64,000 bases of DNA from positions 1-64,000 of the forward strand of contig JAJXUV010000005.1 in the NCBI GenBank assembly GCA_021782495.1. The letters run 5' to 3'. Below the pieces are notes generated by a model. It worked only from the letters and a program-made list of their open reading frames with translations. It was not told the origin of the DNA and made no database searches. The position numbers and the translations under genes were made by a program. This document shows positions 1 through 9,823 of the stretch, one piece after another. Source of the stretch: Pseudomonadota bacterium. GTDB lineage: Bacteria; Pseudomonadota; Gammaproteobacteria; UBA1113. Position 1 is the first letter of the stretch. The number at the start of each line of letters is the position of its first letter.

Positions 1-728
1 TAAATATAGGGCAAAGAAGACAGCCACACCCACAAGGATGTCCAGGCTATATACGAATAGATACCGTACATCAAGGCGATTTAGATGGTAAAAAAGGGGT
101 ATATCACATTAACGCCGTGGATGAAGTAACACAATTTGAAATAGTAGCTACAGTAGAAAAGATATCAGAAAAATACTTAATTCCTGTGTTAGAACAGCTC
201 ATAGCAGCTTTCCCCTTTAATATTATTAATTTTCACTCAGACAATGGCAGTGAATATGTCAATAAAACAGTGGCCGATTTGTTAGAGAAGCTACGCATCG
301 AATTTACCAAATCAAGGCCACGTCATTCAAATGACAATGGATTAGCAGAAGGGAAAAATGCGGCTGTAGTACGAAAAACATTTGGCAAAGGTTACATTGA
401 ACAAAAATACGCTGATAAAATAAATCAATTTAATCGCGATGTTCTGAATGTTTATGTCAATTACCACAGACCTTGTTATTTTCCAACTACCTTAGTTGAT
501 AAAAAAGGTAAACAAAGAAAAAAATATAAGTTGTCCGACATGATGACGCCCTACGACAAATTTAAATCGATTGAAGGCGCTAAGCACTATTTAAAACCAG
601 GCATTACTTTTAAAATCCTGGATGACATTGCTACTGCTATGAGCGATAATCAGATGGCTGACCTCTTACAAGAACAGCGCCGATTATTATTTAAAAACAT
701 ATATGAGAACTATAAGGTTAGTGCATAA
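1..728 (+). CDS. IS transposase, integrase-core (rve/DDE) fold, 5' part outside window
   Basis: Catalyses insertion-sequence transposition. The frame is open from base 3 with no in-frame stop before 728, so the first ATG at 117 is internal and the N-terminal helix-turn-helix part lies left of the window. The acidic triad of the RNase-H-like integrase core is visible: Asp in RIDTV near the left edge, Asp in HSDNGSEY, and Glu in GLAEGKN. The lysine-rich C-terminal tail resembles integrase-core transposases of the IS481/IS3 type, but I cannot fix the family. Its 3' end lies about 25 bases from a broken metallo-beta-lactamase gene, so the element's right end probably falls near 730-772. Whether the transposase is intact depends on sequence outside the window. 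Confidence 0.8.
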   Translation, partial: NIGQRRQPHPQGCPGYIRIDTVHQGDLDGKKGVYHINAVDEVTQFEIVATVEKISEKYLIPVLEQLIAAFPFNIINFHSDNGSEYVNKTVADLLEKLRIEFTKSRPRHSNDNGLAEGKNAAVVRKTFGKGYIEQKYADKINQFNRDVLNVYVNYHRPCYFPTTLVDKKGKQRKKYKLSDMMTPYDKFKSIEGAKHYLKPGITFKILDDIATAMSDNQMADLLQEQRRLLFKNIYENYKVSA

Positions 729-752
729 TTTATACACTACTTCAGACTCATT

Positions 753-1247
753 TTAGGATTGGAATATACTTACCGTGCCACCTAATTTGACTTGATCGCC
801 ATCGTGCAACACCCCATCTACTTTGCTCGGAGTAAAATACATCTCAGGATCGTTGCCATAATAAAAATCCGATCTTCCACCGGATTCAACGAGAGGAACA
901 TCGGCATCCATCACCCTATACTTCGCGAACGTTTGTTGTTTGATTGCTTCACTGCCCGCTGCATGATCCAGATGCGCATGGCTAATCAATAAAATCTTTG
1001 TGTTCTGCCATTTAAATCCTAATTGTTCTACGCTAGCCTTGATCTTCGGCACATCGGCTTCCAAATTGCTGTTAATTAAAATATTTCCTTTCGGCGTGAC
1101 AATCAGATAACTCGCTAAATCGTCTGTTCCCACATAATATAAATTCCCTATAATTCGAAAAGGCGGAAAAGGCGTTTGTGTAGGATAAGCAAGGCAAAAA
1201 CCACTACCAAACAGCAAGAGGAATATACAAAATAAGAATTTTTTCAT
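753..1247 (-). pseudogene. Subclass B3 metallo-beta-lactamase, 3'-truncated
   Basis: The remaining 164 residues begin with a signal peptide (hydrophobic core LFCIFLLLFGSGFCLA) followed by the B3 fold start. The zinc motif HAHLDH is at about residues 90-95. Subclass B3 enzymes run to roughly 280-300 residues; here homology stops after LGGTV near residue 159, exactly where the usual GHT zinc-ligand region should begin, and five unrelated residues precede the stop. The later zinc-ligand histidines are therefore missing and the product should not hydrolyse beta-lactams. The break faces the transposase gene, so insertion of that element is the likely cause. An unrelated metallo-hydrolase with the same fold is possible, but HAHxDHAAG and the secretion signal favour B3. 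Confidence 0.75.
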
Positions 1248-1386
1248 TTTTTCAAGCCGATTAGTTAAAAATCATATTTTATCATAAATCCGTTTCATCG
1301 AAACTACGCTGGGACAGACTGACAGACACTCACAATAGTCAGACTTTCCGTGATAGGGTGAGCTGTTTGTTCTCAATTATAAATCG

Positions 1387-1962
1387 CTAAATGGTCAAAA
1401 AAAGTGATACATCCAGTTTGGGCTGAACTCCACCTGATTGAACAGTTAAGAATGATTTTTCCCCTAATTGCAATATAGCGTTAGTTCCAAGCGGTATAGG
1501 ATGATTTTTCTCACCATGCCCTATATTTAAGCATTGTAAGACAGGGACATTATCTTCATCCAATTCTTTTGCAAACCGCTCTAGACAATTGTTAACTTGT
1601 GTTTCTTCAATCGGTTCACTTGCTGAAAATTTCCCTAATAATACAGCTATAGGGGCATTATCGTTTTGGAAATAACCGGCCAATTTAAACTGTTGAATAA
1701 TACCATCCACTTTGCGGAAAGGCTCATCGACCTCCTCTAAAAGCAAAATCTTTCCTCTAATGTCAATTAAGGGTGTTTCAATCATGCGACTAACTAATGT
1801 TAAATTACCGCCAACAATAGTGGATGCTATTTTCCTTTGTTGTTTTGCAGATTTGTTTAAAGGGGTTAAATCGTCAACTATTGTTTCAGTTTTTTCACCG
1901 AACACTAGCTGCTTTAGGCGACAAATATCACTTTTGTCGACTGACCCTAAGGCTGCTTGCAA
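1387..1962 (-). pseudogene. LD-carboxypeptidase (peptidase S66) C-terminal remnant
   Basis: S66 enzymes remove the terminal D-alanine from cytoplasmic murein tetrapeptides during peptidoglycan recycling. This 191-residue frame matches only the C-terminal part of a ~300-residue family: GGNLTLV, LLLEEVDEPFRKVDG (carrying the family's catalytic Glu) and IGHGEKNHPIPLGT (catalytic His region). The N-terminal domain with the nucleophilic serine is absent. The frame can only start at a TTG (1960-1962) and is preceded by an in-frame TGA, directly abutting the pyrF 3' end. This is best read as a 5'-deleted gene fused by deletion to the pyrF region. Confidence 0.65.
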
Positions 1963-1980
1963 CGCAGTGTTTCAATCAAC

Positions 1981-2709
1981 TCAGAGAGATCGATCCGTAT
2001 TTTGTTCATCAGTCCTTTGTTTTGACAATTCTGCATTCAATCGCATTAATAAAGCGCTTGGATCCGAGGAACGCGTAATGCTACGGCCCATCACCAAATA
2101 ATCACTCCCGGAAGCCAAGGCCATTTCCGGTGTCAACACCCGTTGTTGATCGTCTTTGGCGTCTTCAGGCAAACGGATCCCCGGCGTCACCAAACAAAAG
2201 GAAGTGCCAAAACGCTGGCGCAATAAGGCTGCTTCTGCTGCGGAACACACCACGCCATCTAATTCTGCATCGTAGGCCAATTGCGCGAGAGACAAAACAC
2301 TGTCTTCAATGCCTTTTTTAAAACCTAAACTCGTCCATTCTGCTTCATGATAGCTGGTTAAAGCGGTGACTGCCATCAAGCAAGGTGCTTTTTTTCCATA
2401 AGGATTCAAAGCCTCGCGCGCTGCGCGCAGCATCATAAGGCCACCTAAAGCATGCACATTCAACATCCACACACCCAAATCAGCTGCAGCTGCGCAGGCT
2501 TGTGCGACCGTGTTCGGAATATCGTAAAATTTTAAATCCAAAAATACGTCGAAGTTTAAATCCACTAAGCGGCGCACGAATTCTGGACCTCCACGGGTAA
2601 ACAATGAATTGTTCACCTTTAATTTACAGTGAGCGGGCGACAAGGTTTCGACACACTCGAATGCTTGATTTAAGTCTGTAAAATCCAGTGCGACAATAAT
2701 CCGGGTCAT
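1981..2709 (-). CDS. pyrF: Orotidine 5'-phosphate decarboxylase
   Basis: Decarboxylates OMP to UMP, the last step of de novo pyrimidine synthesis, in the cytosol. The product is a typical-length TIM barrel (242 residues) starting MTRIIVALDF. The active-site signature LDLKFYDIPNTV, with its catalytic Lys/Asp, is intact, as are VTPGIR and YLVMGRSIT, which form the phosphate-binding C-terminal loops. A longer frame to 2790 exists, but its extra 27 residues are unlike the family. The chosen ATG overlaps the putA stop as ATGA, indicating translational coupling. Pairing with putA rather than a pyrimidine gene is unusual. The C-terminal residues after LMRLNAELSKQ are variable. Confidence 0.95.
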   Translation of the reverse strand: MTRIIVALDFTDLNQAFECVETLSPAHCKLKVNNSLFTRGGPEFVRRLVDLNFDVFLDLKFYDIPNTVAQACAAAADLGVWMLNVHALGGLMMLRAAREALNPYGKKAPCLMAVTALTSYHEAEWTSLGFKKGIEDSVLSLAQLAYDAELDGVVCSAAEAALLRQRFGTSFCLVTPGIRLPEDAKDDQQRVLTPEMALASGSDYLVMGRSITRSSDPSALLMRLNAELSKQRTDEQNTDRSL

Positions 2710-5700
2710 GCATTGCTCTCCGCATTTTCCAACAAACTCGCATTTCCGCCCGCTGCCGTGGTGTTGATAGACACCACTTTTTCCGTACACAAACGCGCTA
2801 AATAATAAGGACCGCCTGCTTTAGGTCCGGTGCCTGATAAACCCTCACCCCCAAAAGGTTGGACGCCCACCACCGCGCCGATCATATTGCGATTCACATA
2901 CACATTGCCGGCATGAATGTTATCCGACAAATGTTGCACCGTTTGATTGATGCGACTGTGAATGCCGAAAGTTAAACCATAACCCGTGGCATTTATGTCC
3001 GCCAAGACTTTATCCAATTCACTGCTCTTATAACGAATCACATGCAAAAAAGGCCCAAACACTTCGCCCTTTAATTGCGACAATTGTGTGATTTCCACAG
3101 CGCACGGTGCAAAATAACTGCCATTCTGACAAGCTTCCGACAATGTTATTTGATAAATTAAGCGCGCTTCTTGTTCCATGCGTTTTGCATGATCGTTTAA
3201 CAGTTGCAAAGACGCCTCATCGATCACCGGACCTATATCTGTTTCCATCAAAGTCGGATCGCCTACCTTTAAAGCGGCCATGGCACCAGCCAACATGGTG
3301 ATGATTTTATCGGCCACTTCTTCTTGTACGTACAAAACCCGCAAAGCCGAACAGCGTTGTCCTGCACTGCCAAAAGCAGATAAGAGCGCATCTCGCACTA
3401 CTTGTTCTGGTAAAGCAGAGGCATCGACTATCATGGCATTTTGTCCACCCGTTTCTGCAATCAAAGGCACAAGGGAGCCTGTGCGCTTTGCTAATTGTTG
3501 GTTGATCAAACGCGCGGTTTCCGTCGAGCCTGTAAACAAGACACCAGCGATTCGATCGTTGGCAACCAATTGTGCGCCGACGGTTTCGCCTCGACCGGGC
3601 AACAATTGCATCACTGCTTTGGGCACACCTGCTTCGTGCAACAAAGCGGTAGCGGCTGTCGCAATCAAAGGCGTTTGTTCAGCAGGTTTGGCAATCACGC
3701 AATTGCCACTCATTAAAGCCGCACTCACTTGTCCCAAAAATATCGCTAAAGGAAAATTCCAAGGACTGATACACAAAATAGTGCCACGTCCTAATAAACG
3801 GTACTCGTTGCTCTCTCCGGTCACGCCTTGCAAAATACGCGGCGCTAATTGCATTTCACCTTCTTTGGCATAATAGCGACAAAAATCGATGGCTTCGCGC
3901 ACTTCACTGATCGCGTCGTGCACGGTTTTCCCCGCTTCTTTGATGAGAATCGCCATTAAGCGCGCTTTGTGGGCTTCTAATAAATCCGCCATTTTCAGCA
4001 AGATATCCGCGCGCACTTTCGGTAAAGTATGACGCCAATGGGTTTCAGCCTGAGTGGCGGCCTGCATGGCTTCAGCAATGTCTTCTGCGCGGGCTTCTTG
4101 CACGGTACCGACTACTTCTTTGCAGTTGTGTGGGTTCGTCACCGACATTTCTTCTTTGAAACGATACTCTCCATTGACCATCGGTCCTGCACGCCAAGGC
4201 ATGGTTTCGCCGGCACTTTTCATCGCAGCTATGAGTGGCTGTAGTTCGTTGTGATTCGTCAAATCAACCCCCTTAGAATTTTCTCGATTATCTGGACGCC
4301 CCCGATAAATATCGGAGGGCAATGGTATACGTGGATTTCGTTTTGATTCATCCTGTTTCACTTGGGACATAGGCGAGCGAATCAAATGATCTATCGGTTC
4401 TTTGCTGTCGGCAATGCGATTGACGAAAGAACTATTCGCCCCGTTCTCCAATAAACGGCGCACCAAATACGCCAACAAATCTTCATGGCCACCCACTGGT
4501 GCATACACACGGCAAGGAATGTTTAATTTTTTCAAGCCTACGACTTCATCGTACAAAGGCCTGCCCATGCCATGCAAACATTGAAATTCAAAATCTCGTC
4601 TTTGGCCCGCCATTTCTAAAACAGCAGACACACTGTAAGCATTGTGCGTGGCAAATTGTGGAAAGAATTGTTTTGAATGTTGTAAGAGTTTACGCGCGCA
4701 CGCAATAAAAGACACATCCGTATTTCTTTTTCGGGTCAATACGGGATAATCGACTAAACCCCGCTCTTGACTTACTTTAATTTCACTGTCCCAATAAGCG
4801 CCTTTCACCAAACGCACCATCAGACGTCTATTCACTTGACTCGACAAATCGGCCAGCCAATCAATTAAAAAAGAACACCGTTTCTGATAAGATTGAATGG
4901 CCAAGCCAAATCCTTCCCAACCACTTAAAGCCACATCGGAAAATACGTTTTTGATAATTTCTAAAGATAAAGTTAATCTATCCGCTTCTTCCGCATCTAC
5001 CGTTAAATGCATACCCTGACCTTTGGCTGCAATCGCCAATTCCAATAGACGCTCGCTCAAAACAGGCACGCACTCTTCACGGTGAAAAAATTCATAGCGC
5101 GGATACAAAGCCGATAATTTAATGGAAATGCCAGGACCTTGAACGGGACCCACGCCATTCGCCGCTTTACCAATGGCTAAAATAGCACGATGGTACGCCC
5201 CATAATAACGCAAAGCATCTTCATGCGTGCAAGCCGCTTCACCCAACATGTCATAAGAAAATCGATAACCCATCGCTTCCATGTCTTTGGCATTTTTCAA
5301 AGCTTCCTCGATGGTTTGGCCCATCACAAATTGTTCGCCCAACACGCGCATCGCATAGGTAATGACGGTACGCACCATAGAATGCCCTGTACGACTGACA
5401 AAGCCTTTCAAAGCGGTGTTTAAATGTGCATCCTTGCTGGACCACGTCATAAATTTACCCGTTGCGATCAATCCCCAAGTCGCTGCATTTACAAACAAAG
5501 AAGGACTTTGTCCCGCATACTGCACCCAATTGCCGGTGCTTAATTTATCTTCAATGAGTTTATCGCGCGTTGTGGTGTCTGGAATACGCAATAAGGCTTC
5601 GGCCACACACATCAAAGCAATGCCTTCGTCAGTGGACAATTGATATTGTTGTAAGAAAGCATCAAGGCCACTTTTGGCACGTCCTTTGCCACGAATGGTT

Positions 5701-5870
5701 TCGACGAGTCGATACGCTCTGTCGTGAATACGATCGGATTCTTCATCATTGAAAGTGGCGATGTTGAGTAATTTCTCCACGCACAGCCCTTCGTCCATGC
5801 GATAAGCATCCATTAAAGCTTGCTCTAAAGGCGGTAGAAGTGGATTATCATTTGAAAAAAGACTTGTCAT
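2706..5870 (-). CDS. putA: Bifunctional proline dehydrogenase / delta-1-pyrroline-5-carboxylate dehydrogenase
   Basis: Oxidises proline to glutamate in two steps: the FAD-dependent N-terminal half passes electrons to the quinone pool, then an NAD-dependent aldehyde dehydrogenase acts. Residues ~180-490 carry proline dehydrogenase signatures (RLVKGAYWDSEIK, FATHNAYSVSAV, FQCLHGMG). Residues ~560-1030 are an aldehyde dehydrogenase with ISPWNFPL, the glutamate motif AETGGQNAMIVD and the catalytic cysteine in GQRCSALRV. At 1054 residues it is the short PutA form: there is no N-terminal ribbon-helix-helix domain, so it should not autorepress as E. coli PutA does. It lies 9 bases downstream of truB and overlaps pyrF by four bases, so it is probably co-transcribed. 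Confidence 0.95.
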   Translation of the reverse strand: MTSLFSNDNPLLPPLEQALMDAYRMDEGLCVEKLLNIATFNDEESDRIHDRAYRLVETIRGKGRAKSGLDAFLQQYQLSTDEGIALMCVAEALLRIPDTTTRDKLIEDKLSTGNWVQYAGQSPSLFVNAATWGLIATGKFMTWSSKDAHLNTALKGFVSRTGHSMVRTVITYAMRVLGEQFVMGQTIEEALKNAKDMEAMGYRFSYDMLGEAACTHEDALRYYGAYHRAILAIGKAANGVGPVQGPGISIKLSALYPRYEFFHREECVPVLSERLLELAIAAKGQGMHLTVDAEEADRLTLSLEIIKNVFSDVALSGWEGFGLAIQSYQKRCSFLIDWLADLSSQVNRRLMVRLVKGAYWDSEIKVSQERGLVDYPVLTRKRNTDVSFIACARKLLQHSKQFFPQFATHNAYSVSAVLEMAGQRRDFEFQCLHGMGRPLYDEVVGLKKLNIPCRVYAPVGGHEDLLAYLVRRLLENGANSSFVNRIADSKEPIDHLIRSPMSQVKQDESKRNPRIPLPSDIYRGRPDNRENSKGVDLTNHNELQPLIAAMKSAGETMPWRAGPMVNGEYRFKEEMSVTNPHNCKEVVGTVQEARAEDIAEAMQAATQAETHWRHTLPKVRADILLKMADLLEAHKARLMAILIKEAGKTVHDAISEVREAIDFCRYYAKEGEMQLAPRILQGVTGESNEYRLLGRGTILCISPWNFPLAIFLGQVSAALMSGNCVIAKPAEQTPLIATAATALLHEAGVPKAVMQLLPGRGETVGAQLVANDRIAGVLFTGSTETARLINQQLAKRTGSLVPLIAETGGQNAMIVDASALPEQVVRDALLSAFGSAGQRCSALRVLYVQEEVADKIITMLAGAMAALKVGDPTLMETDIGPVIDEASLQLLNDHAKRMEQEARLIYQITLSEACQNGSYFAPCAVEITQLSQLKGEVFGPFLHVIRYKSSELDKVLADINATGYGLTFGIHSRINQTVQHLSDNIHAGNVYVNRNMIGAVVGVQPFGGEGLSGTGPKAGGPYYLARLCTEKVVSINTTAAGGNASLLENAESNA

Positions 5871-5879
5871 CTTTACTCC

Positions 5880-6785
5880 TTAAAATCCCAATAAACGTTC
5901 TACTCTCACACAACCCAGTTCGTCGACCATCACCAATCCGTGAAATTGCCCATCCTGGCTATAAAGACGCTGCAAGCCAGGCGCCAAACCGGCACACACA
6001 AAAGATTTTCCTTGTCTTAAAATTTGAAGCCACCACTGAGAGACACTGAAAGCAGGATAATGCTTTAAAGCTTCCTCCATCGGCAAAATCCAAGCATCGA
6101 TAGCGCCTACACCCTTTTGCGCTAAGGCTTGTAATTCCACTAAACTAACCATCTGATCTGGCTGAAATGCCCCGATGGACAATCGATGCAAAGCGTGTAA
6201 ATGCGCAGCGCATTCTAATTTTTTACCGATATCTTCGGCTAAAGTTCGTATGTACGTGCCTTTACTGCAATGCACTTCTAGAGTCAGCGTAACAAGGTCG
6301 TAGTGTATCAGCTCTAGAGCATATATTTCAATCTCTCGCAGTGGACGCTCTACTTCGATGCCTTGACGCGCCAATTCATACAAGGGTTTTCCCTTTTGCT
6401 TGATGGCAGAATACATTGGCGGACATTGTTGCTGCACACCCACAAAGTTTTTCAAAACCGCTACCACGTCTTTCTCACTCAACAATGGCAACGCCGTTTC
6501 GGAAACAATTTTACCTTCTCGATCGCCCGTCGTAGTACTTTGCCCCAAGCGAATCGTGGCTCTGTAGGTTTTATCGGCATTTAATAAATAATTAGCATAA
6601 CGCGTCGCAGCGCCCACACAAATGGGCAACATGCCAGAGGCTAAAGGATCTAGCGTTCCGGTGTGACCAGCTTTGTCGACATAAAATAATTTTTTAATCA
6701 CTTGCAAAGCTTGATTGGAAGAAGGCCCGAGGGCTTTATTCAGCAATAAAAGCCCTTGTAATGGACGTTTAAAGGGTCTTGCCAC
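5880..6785 (-). CDS. truB: tRNA pseudouridine(55) synthase
   Basis: Converts U55 of the tRNA T-loop to pseudouridine. It has a typical length of 301 residues and the TruB catalytic motif GHTGTLDPLASGMLP with its Asp nucleophile. Also present are KTYRATIRLG, the PPMYSAIKQKGKPLYELAR block and KGTYIRTLAEDIG, all TruB-specific. The C-terminal ~70 residues (GFAPxLQRLYS-like, here AGLAPGLQRLYSQDG) form the PUA-like domain. It starts two bases after the rbfA stop, in the conserved rbfA-truB order. In E. coli rpsO and pnp would follow; here putA does. Confidence 0.96.
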   Translation of the reverse strand: MARPFKRPLQGLLLLNKALGPSSNQALQVIKKLFYVDKAGHTGTLDPLASGMLPICVGAATRYANYLLNADKTYRATIRLGQSTTTGDREGKIVSETALPLLSEKDVVAVLKNFVGVQQQCPPMYSAIKQKGKPLYELARQGIEVERPLREIEIYALELIHYDLVTLTLEVHCSKGTYIRTLAEDIGKKLECAAHLHALHRLSIGAFQPDQMVSLVELQALAQKGVGAIDAWILPMEEALKHYPAFSVSQWWLQILRQGKSFVCAGLAPGLQRLYSQDGQFHGLVMVDELGCVRVERLLGF

Positions 6786-6787
6786 GT

Positions 6788-7150
6788 CTAATCCTTTGGT
6801 TTATCCGGATCCACGGAATCAATCAGTGCACTTAATTTATTGCCATAAACAATAGAGCTGTCATACACAAATTGCAATTCGGGCGTCATGCGAATACGCA
6901 TTCTTTGGGCTAATAAATAACGAAGTTTCGTACTCAATTGATTCAAGGCTTCAACAGCGACTTTGATGTCTTTTTCTTCTCCTAAAGCGCTGATGTACAC
7001 TTTGGCATGACCGAGATCACGACTGACTTGGACAGCAGAAACAGTGATCATAGGCAATTCGCCTTCTCGGAATTTAGCTTGCAAAATCAAACCCAATTCT
7101 TTTTGGATGGCATCGCCTATCCGATCGACACGTTGAAAAGACCTATTCAT
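6788..7150 (-). CDS. rbfA: 30S ribosome-binding factor A
   Basis: Assembly factor for the 30S subunit, binding near helix 1 of 16S rRNA; needed for late processing and cold adaptation. The 120-residue product starts MNRSFQRVDRIGDAIQKELG, a typical RbfA N-terminus, with the KH-type core VSRDLGHAKVYIS and the C-terminal TPELQFVYDSSI. A longer frame to 7189 adds 13 unlike residues. The ATG at 7150 has an AGGTGG-type ribosome site upstream and fits family length. It lies between infB and truB in the conserved operon order. Confidence 0.93.
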   Translation of the reverse strand: MNRSFQRVDRIGDAIQKELGLILQAKFREGELPMITVSAVQVSRDLGHAKVYISALGEEKDIKVAVEALNQLSTKLRYLLAQRMRIRMTPELQFVYDSSIVYGNKLSALIDSVDPDKPKD

Positions 7151-7259
7151 TACATACCACCCACCTGGCTTTTTTCGAGAAAAGCCCATATTTCACGCAA
7201 CCTGCATCCAAATCTGTGCTTTTCATATATTAGATTCGGAGTATATACAATTTACCCCA

Positions 7260-9725
7260 TTACAGTGTTTTCGCTATTTTAATGACTTCGTAAACTTCTA
7301 TTTGATCACCTACTTTGACGTCATTGTAATTCTTAACCCCGATACCGCATTCCATACCATTTCGAACTTCGGCAATATCTTCTTTAAAGCGGCGCAAGGA
7401 TTCCAATTCGCCTTCGTATATCACCACATTATCGCGCAAGACTCGCAAAGGCAAATGTCGTTTCACCACACCTTCTATCACCATACAGCCCGCAATGGCA
7501 CCGAATTTGGGAGAACGAAACACTTCGCGCACTTCGGCAATACCCATGATTTTTTCTTTCAATTCAGGCGATAGCATCCCCGTTAAGGCTTGTTTGACTT
7601 CTTCGATGGCATTGTAAATAACGCTGTAATAGCGTAAATCTACGGCTTCTGCGGCCACCAATTTACGCGCGCCGGCATCAGCACGCACATTGAAACCAAT
7701 AACAATGGCTTTGGACGCAATCGCTAAATTCACATCGGTTTCGGTAATACCGCCGACTGCGCTTGAAATAATTTTAACTTTGACTTCATCGGTGGAAAGC
7801 TTGGTTAAAGCATCCCGCAAAGCTTCGGCAGATCCTTGGACATCGGTTTTCAAAACGATGTTCAACACATTGACTTCGCCTTCATTCATGCGTTCAAATA
7901 AATTGTCTAATTTGGCCCCCTGTTGATTGGCCAATTTCACTTCTCTAAATTTACCTTGTCTGTATAAAGCAATTTCACGCGCTTTTCTTTCATCGCTCAC
8001 GACCCAGACATCATTCCCAGCGTCAGGTGTTCCGGATAAACCCAAGACTTCAACAGGAATAGAAGGACCCGCTTCTTGAATGGCATGGCCCGTTTCGTCA
8101 AACAGTGCGCGCACGCGACCAAATTCCAAACCACTTAAAATAATGTCGCCTTTTTTCAATTTACCACTTTGCACTAAAATAGAAGCAACCGGTCCACGAC
8201 CTTTATCCAAACGCGATTCCAACACAATGCCGCGCGCAGGCACACCCACTTTAGCACGCAATTCCAACATTTCAGATTGCAATAAAATGGCATTCAATAA
8301 ATCGTCTATGCCCAAACCGGATTTTGAAGACACCGCGGCAAATAAGGTATCGCCGCCCCAAGCTTCAGAAACCACGCCATAATTCGACAATTCCCCTTGA
8401 ATTTTTTCGGCATCCGCGCCAGGTTTATCGATTTTAGTGATGGCCACCACGATCGGAACTTCAGCGGCTCGAGCATGTTGGATGGCTTCGATGGTTTGTG
8501 GCATCACGCCATCGTCTGCTGCCACGACCAACACCACGATATCCGTACATTGTGCGCCGCGCGCTCGCATGGCTGTAAAGGCTTCGTGACCTGGCGTGTC
8601 CAAGAAAGTGATCGTGCCTCTGTCCACGGTCACGTGGTAAGCACCGATGTGCTGTGTGATACCGCCGGCTTCTGCACTCGCAACCCGAGTGCGTCGAATG
8701 TAATCCAACAAAGAGGTTTTACCATGATCTACGTGTCCCATGATGGTCACCACAGGCGGGCGGTGAACTTCAGTTCCACCTTGTCCAGATTCTTCCAAGA
8801 AGACCGCATTGTTCATTTCATCGCTTTTGGCTTGTTTGGCAATATGCCCCATTTCTTCTACAACGATCATCGCGGTGTCTTGATCGATGACTTGGTTGAT
8901 GGTCGCCATCGCGCCTAATTTCATCAAGGCTTTGACAACGTCAACGCCTTTGACCGACATTTTCTGCGCCAATTCTGCGACCGTAATCGTTTCGGGTACT
9001 AAAACTTCATGCACCATCGGTGCAACGGGTTTCGCAAATTCTTGATGCAAAGCACGTCTGGCTTCATCCGACTCTTTTTTAAAGCGATCTTTGCCGTATT
9101 GCACTGCGCCTCGTTTGTCGGATTTGCCATGTCGTCTGCCTGCCGTGCCCGCTCCATCTGCTTTACCACGACGTCCGTCTTTTTTGTGAGCGCTTCGTTT
9201 CCCATCGCCAAATTCATCACTACCTTCCTCTCGTAGAACCGATTTTGGTTGCGTGGAGCGCATTTCTGCTTCTAATTTTTTAAAGCCTTCGTCTATAGAA
9301 AGGGGTGCTGCTGGCACAGATTCTGCTTTTTTAGTTTTTTGCGTTTTAGCATCTGAACCTTGTTGCGTTGCGCGGCTTTCTGCTGCGGATTCAAGTACCG
9401 GCACGCTTGTTGCCTCGGATTGAATCGATTCGGGCTCTACTTCCGCTTTGGCAGAAGGCATGGCTTTTTTCAATGTGGGTTTTTTCTTCACCATCACATC
9501 GACATTTCTCACTTTGCTACGACCTTCTGTGTGTGACACAGGCAATTGACTGGCAATATTTTTCTTCAACGCAATTTTAGTCGTTGTCGTTTTAGCAGTT
9601 GAAGTCGTCGCGGCTTTTTCTTCCGTTGTTGCAGACAAACTTAATTTTTTTAAGCCCAATTTTTTGGGTGAAGCAGCAGATTTTTCTTGCGGCTCTGCAC
9701 TTTTCTTATCGTCTTTTTCAGTCAT
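7260..9725 (-). CDS. infB: Translation initiation factor IF-2
   Basis: GTPase that brings initiator tRNA to the 30S subunit and promotes subunit joining. At 821 residues, the first ~240 are Lys/Ala/Glu-rich and low complexity, followed by an IF2_N helix bundle (~245-270, [20 protein letters not shown]). The GTPase begins with G1 GHVDHGKTS at ~330; DTPGHEAF (G3) and TKIDK (G4) are intact. Domains II-IV follow, with the C-terminal initiator-tRNA-binding barrel ending in [17 protein letters not shown]. It sits between nusA and rbfA. The nusA-infB gap contains a TATACTC-bounded repeat rather than the usual short spacer. Confidence 0.97.
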   Translation of the reverse strand: MTEKDDKKSAEPQEKSAASPKKLGLKKLSLSATTEEKAATTSTAKTTTTKIALKKNIASQLPVSHTEGRSKVRNVDVMVKKKPTLKKAMPSAKAEVEPESIQSEATSVPVLESAAESRATQQGSDAKTQKTKKAESVPAAPLSIDEGFKKLEAEMRSTQPKSVLREEGSDEFGDGKRSAHKKDGRRGKADGAGTAGRRHGKSDKRGAVQYGKDRFKKESDEARRALHQEFAKPVAPMVHEVLVPETITVAELAQKMSVKGVDVVKALMKLGAMATINQVIDQDTAMIVVEEMGHIAKQAKSDEMNNAVFLEESGQGGTEVHRPPVVTIMGHVDHGKTSLLDYIRRTRVASAEAGGITQHIGAYHVTVDRGTITFLDTPGHEAFTAMRARGAQCTDIVVLVVAADDGVMPQTIEAIQHARAAEVPIVVAITKIDKPGADAEKIQGELSNYGVVSEAWGGDTLFAAVSSKSGLGIDDLLNAILLQSEMLELRAKVGVPARGIVLESRLDKGRGPVASILVQSGKLKKGDIILSGLEFGRVRALFDETGHAIQEAGPSIPVEVLGLSGTPDAGNDVWVVSDERKAREIALYRQGKFREVKLANQQGAKLDNLFERMNEGEVNVLNIVLKTDVQGSAEALRDALTKLSTDEVKVKIISSAVGGITETDVNLAIASKAIVIGFNVRADAGARKLVAAEAVDLRYYSVIYNAIEEVKQALTGMLSPELKEKIMGIAEVREVFRSPKFGAIAGCMVIEGVVKRHLPLRVLRDNVVIYEGELESLRRFKEDIAEVRNGMECGIGVKNYNDVKVGDQIEVYEVIKIAKTL

Positions 9726-9753
9726 AATATCACCCCACCCAGGTTTTATAATA

Positions 9754-9818
9754 TATACTCTTCGCTATTTGATTTTATGCTTTGTTGGCGGACCTAAAAC
9801 CAAATCGCTCTGAGTATA
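9754..9818. repeat. 65-bp TATACTC...GAGTATA MITE-like repeat, copy 1 (nusA-infB gap)
   Basis: Bounded by the inverted heptamers TATACTC (9754-9760) and GAGTATA (9812-9818). The interior from the left edge reads TTCGCTATTTGATTTTA..., matching the left edge of copy 2 (TTCGCATTTGATTGTTA...). The middle is deleted relative to the 127-bp copy 2. It carries no coding frame. In the operon it lies within the nusA-infB spacer, where it could fold as RNA. Confidence 0.7.
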
Positions 9819-9823
9819 GATAA

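Noticed and set aside
3280-3873. 197-residue plus-strand frame opposite putA
   Set aside because: Antisense to conserved aldehyde-dehydrogenase motifs.
7201-7259. Possible fourth TATACTC-type repeat in the rbfA-infB gap
   Set aside because: Only one GGAGTATA-like end is visible; no matching partner end or shared interior.
8397-8918. 173-residue plus-strand frame opposite infB
   Set aside because: It lies entirely antisense to a strongly conserved IF-2 GTPase region and shows no family resemblance.
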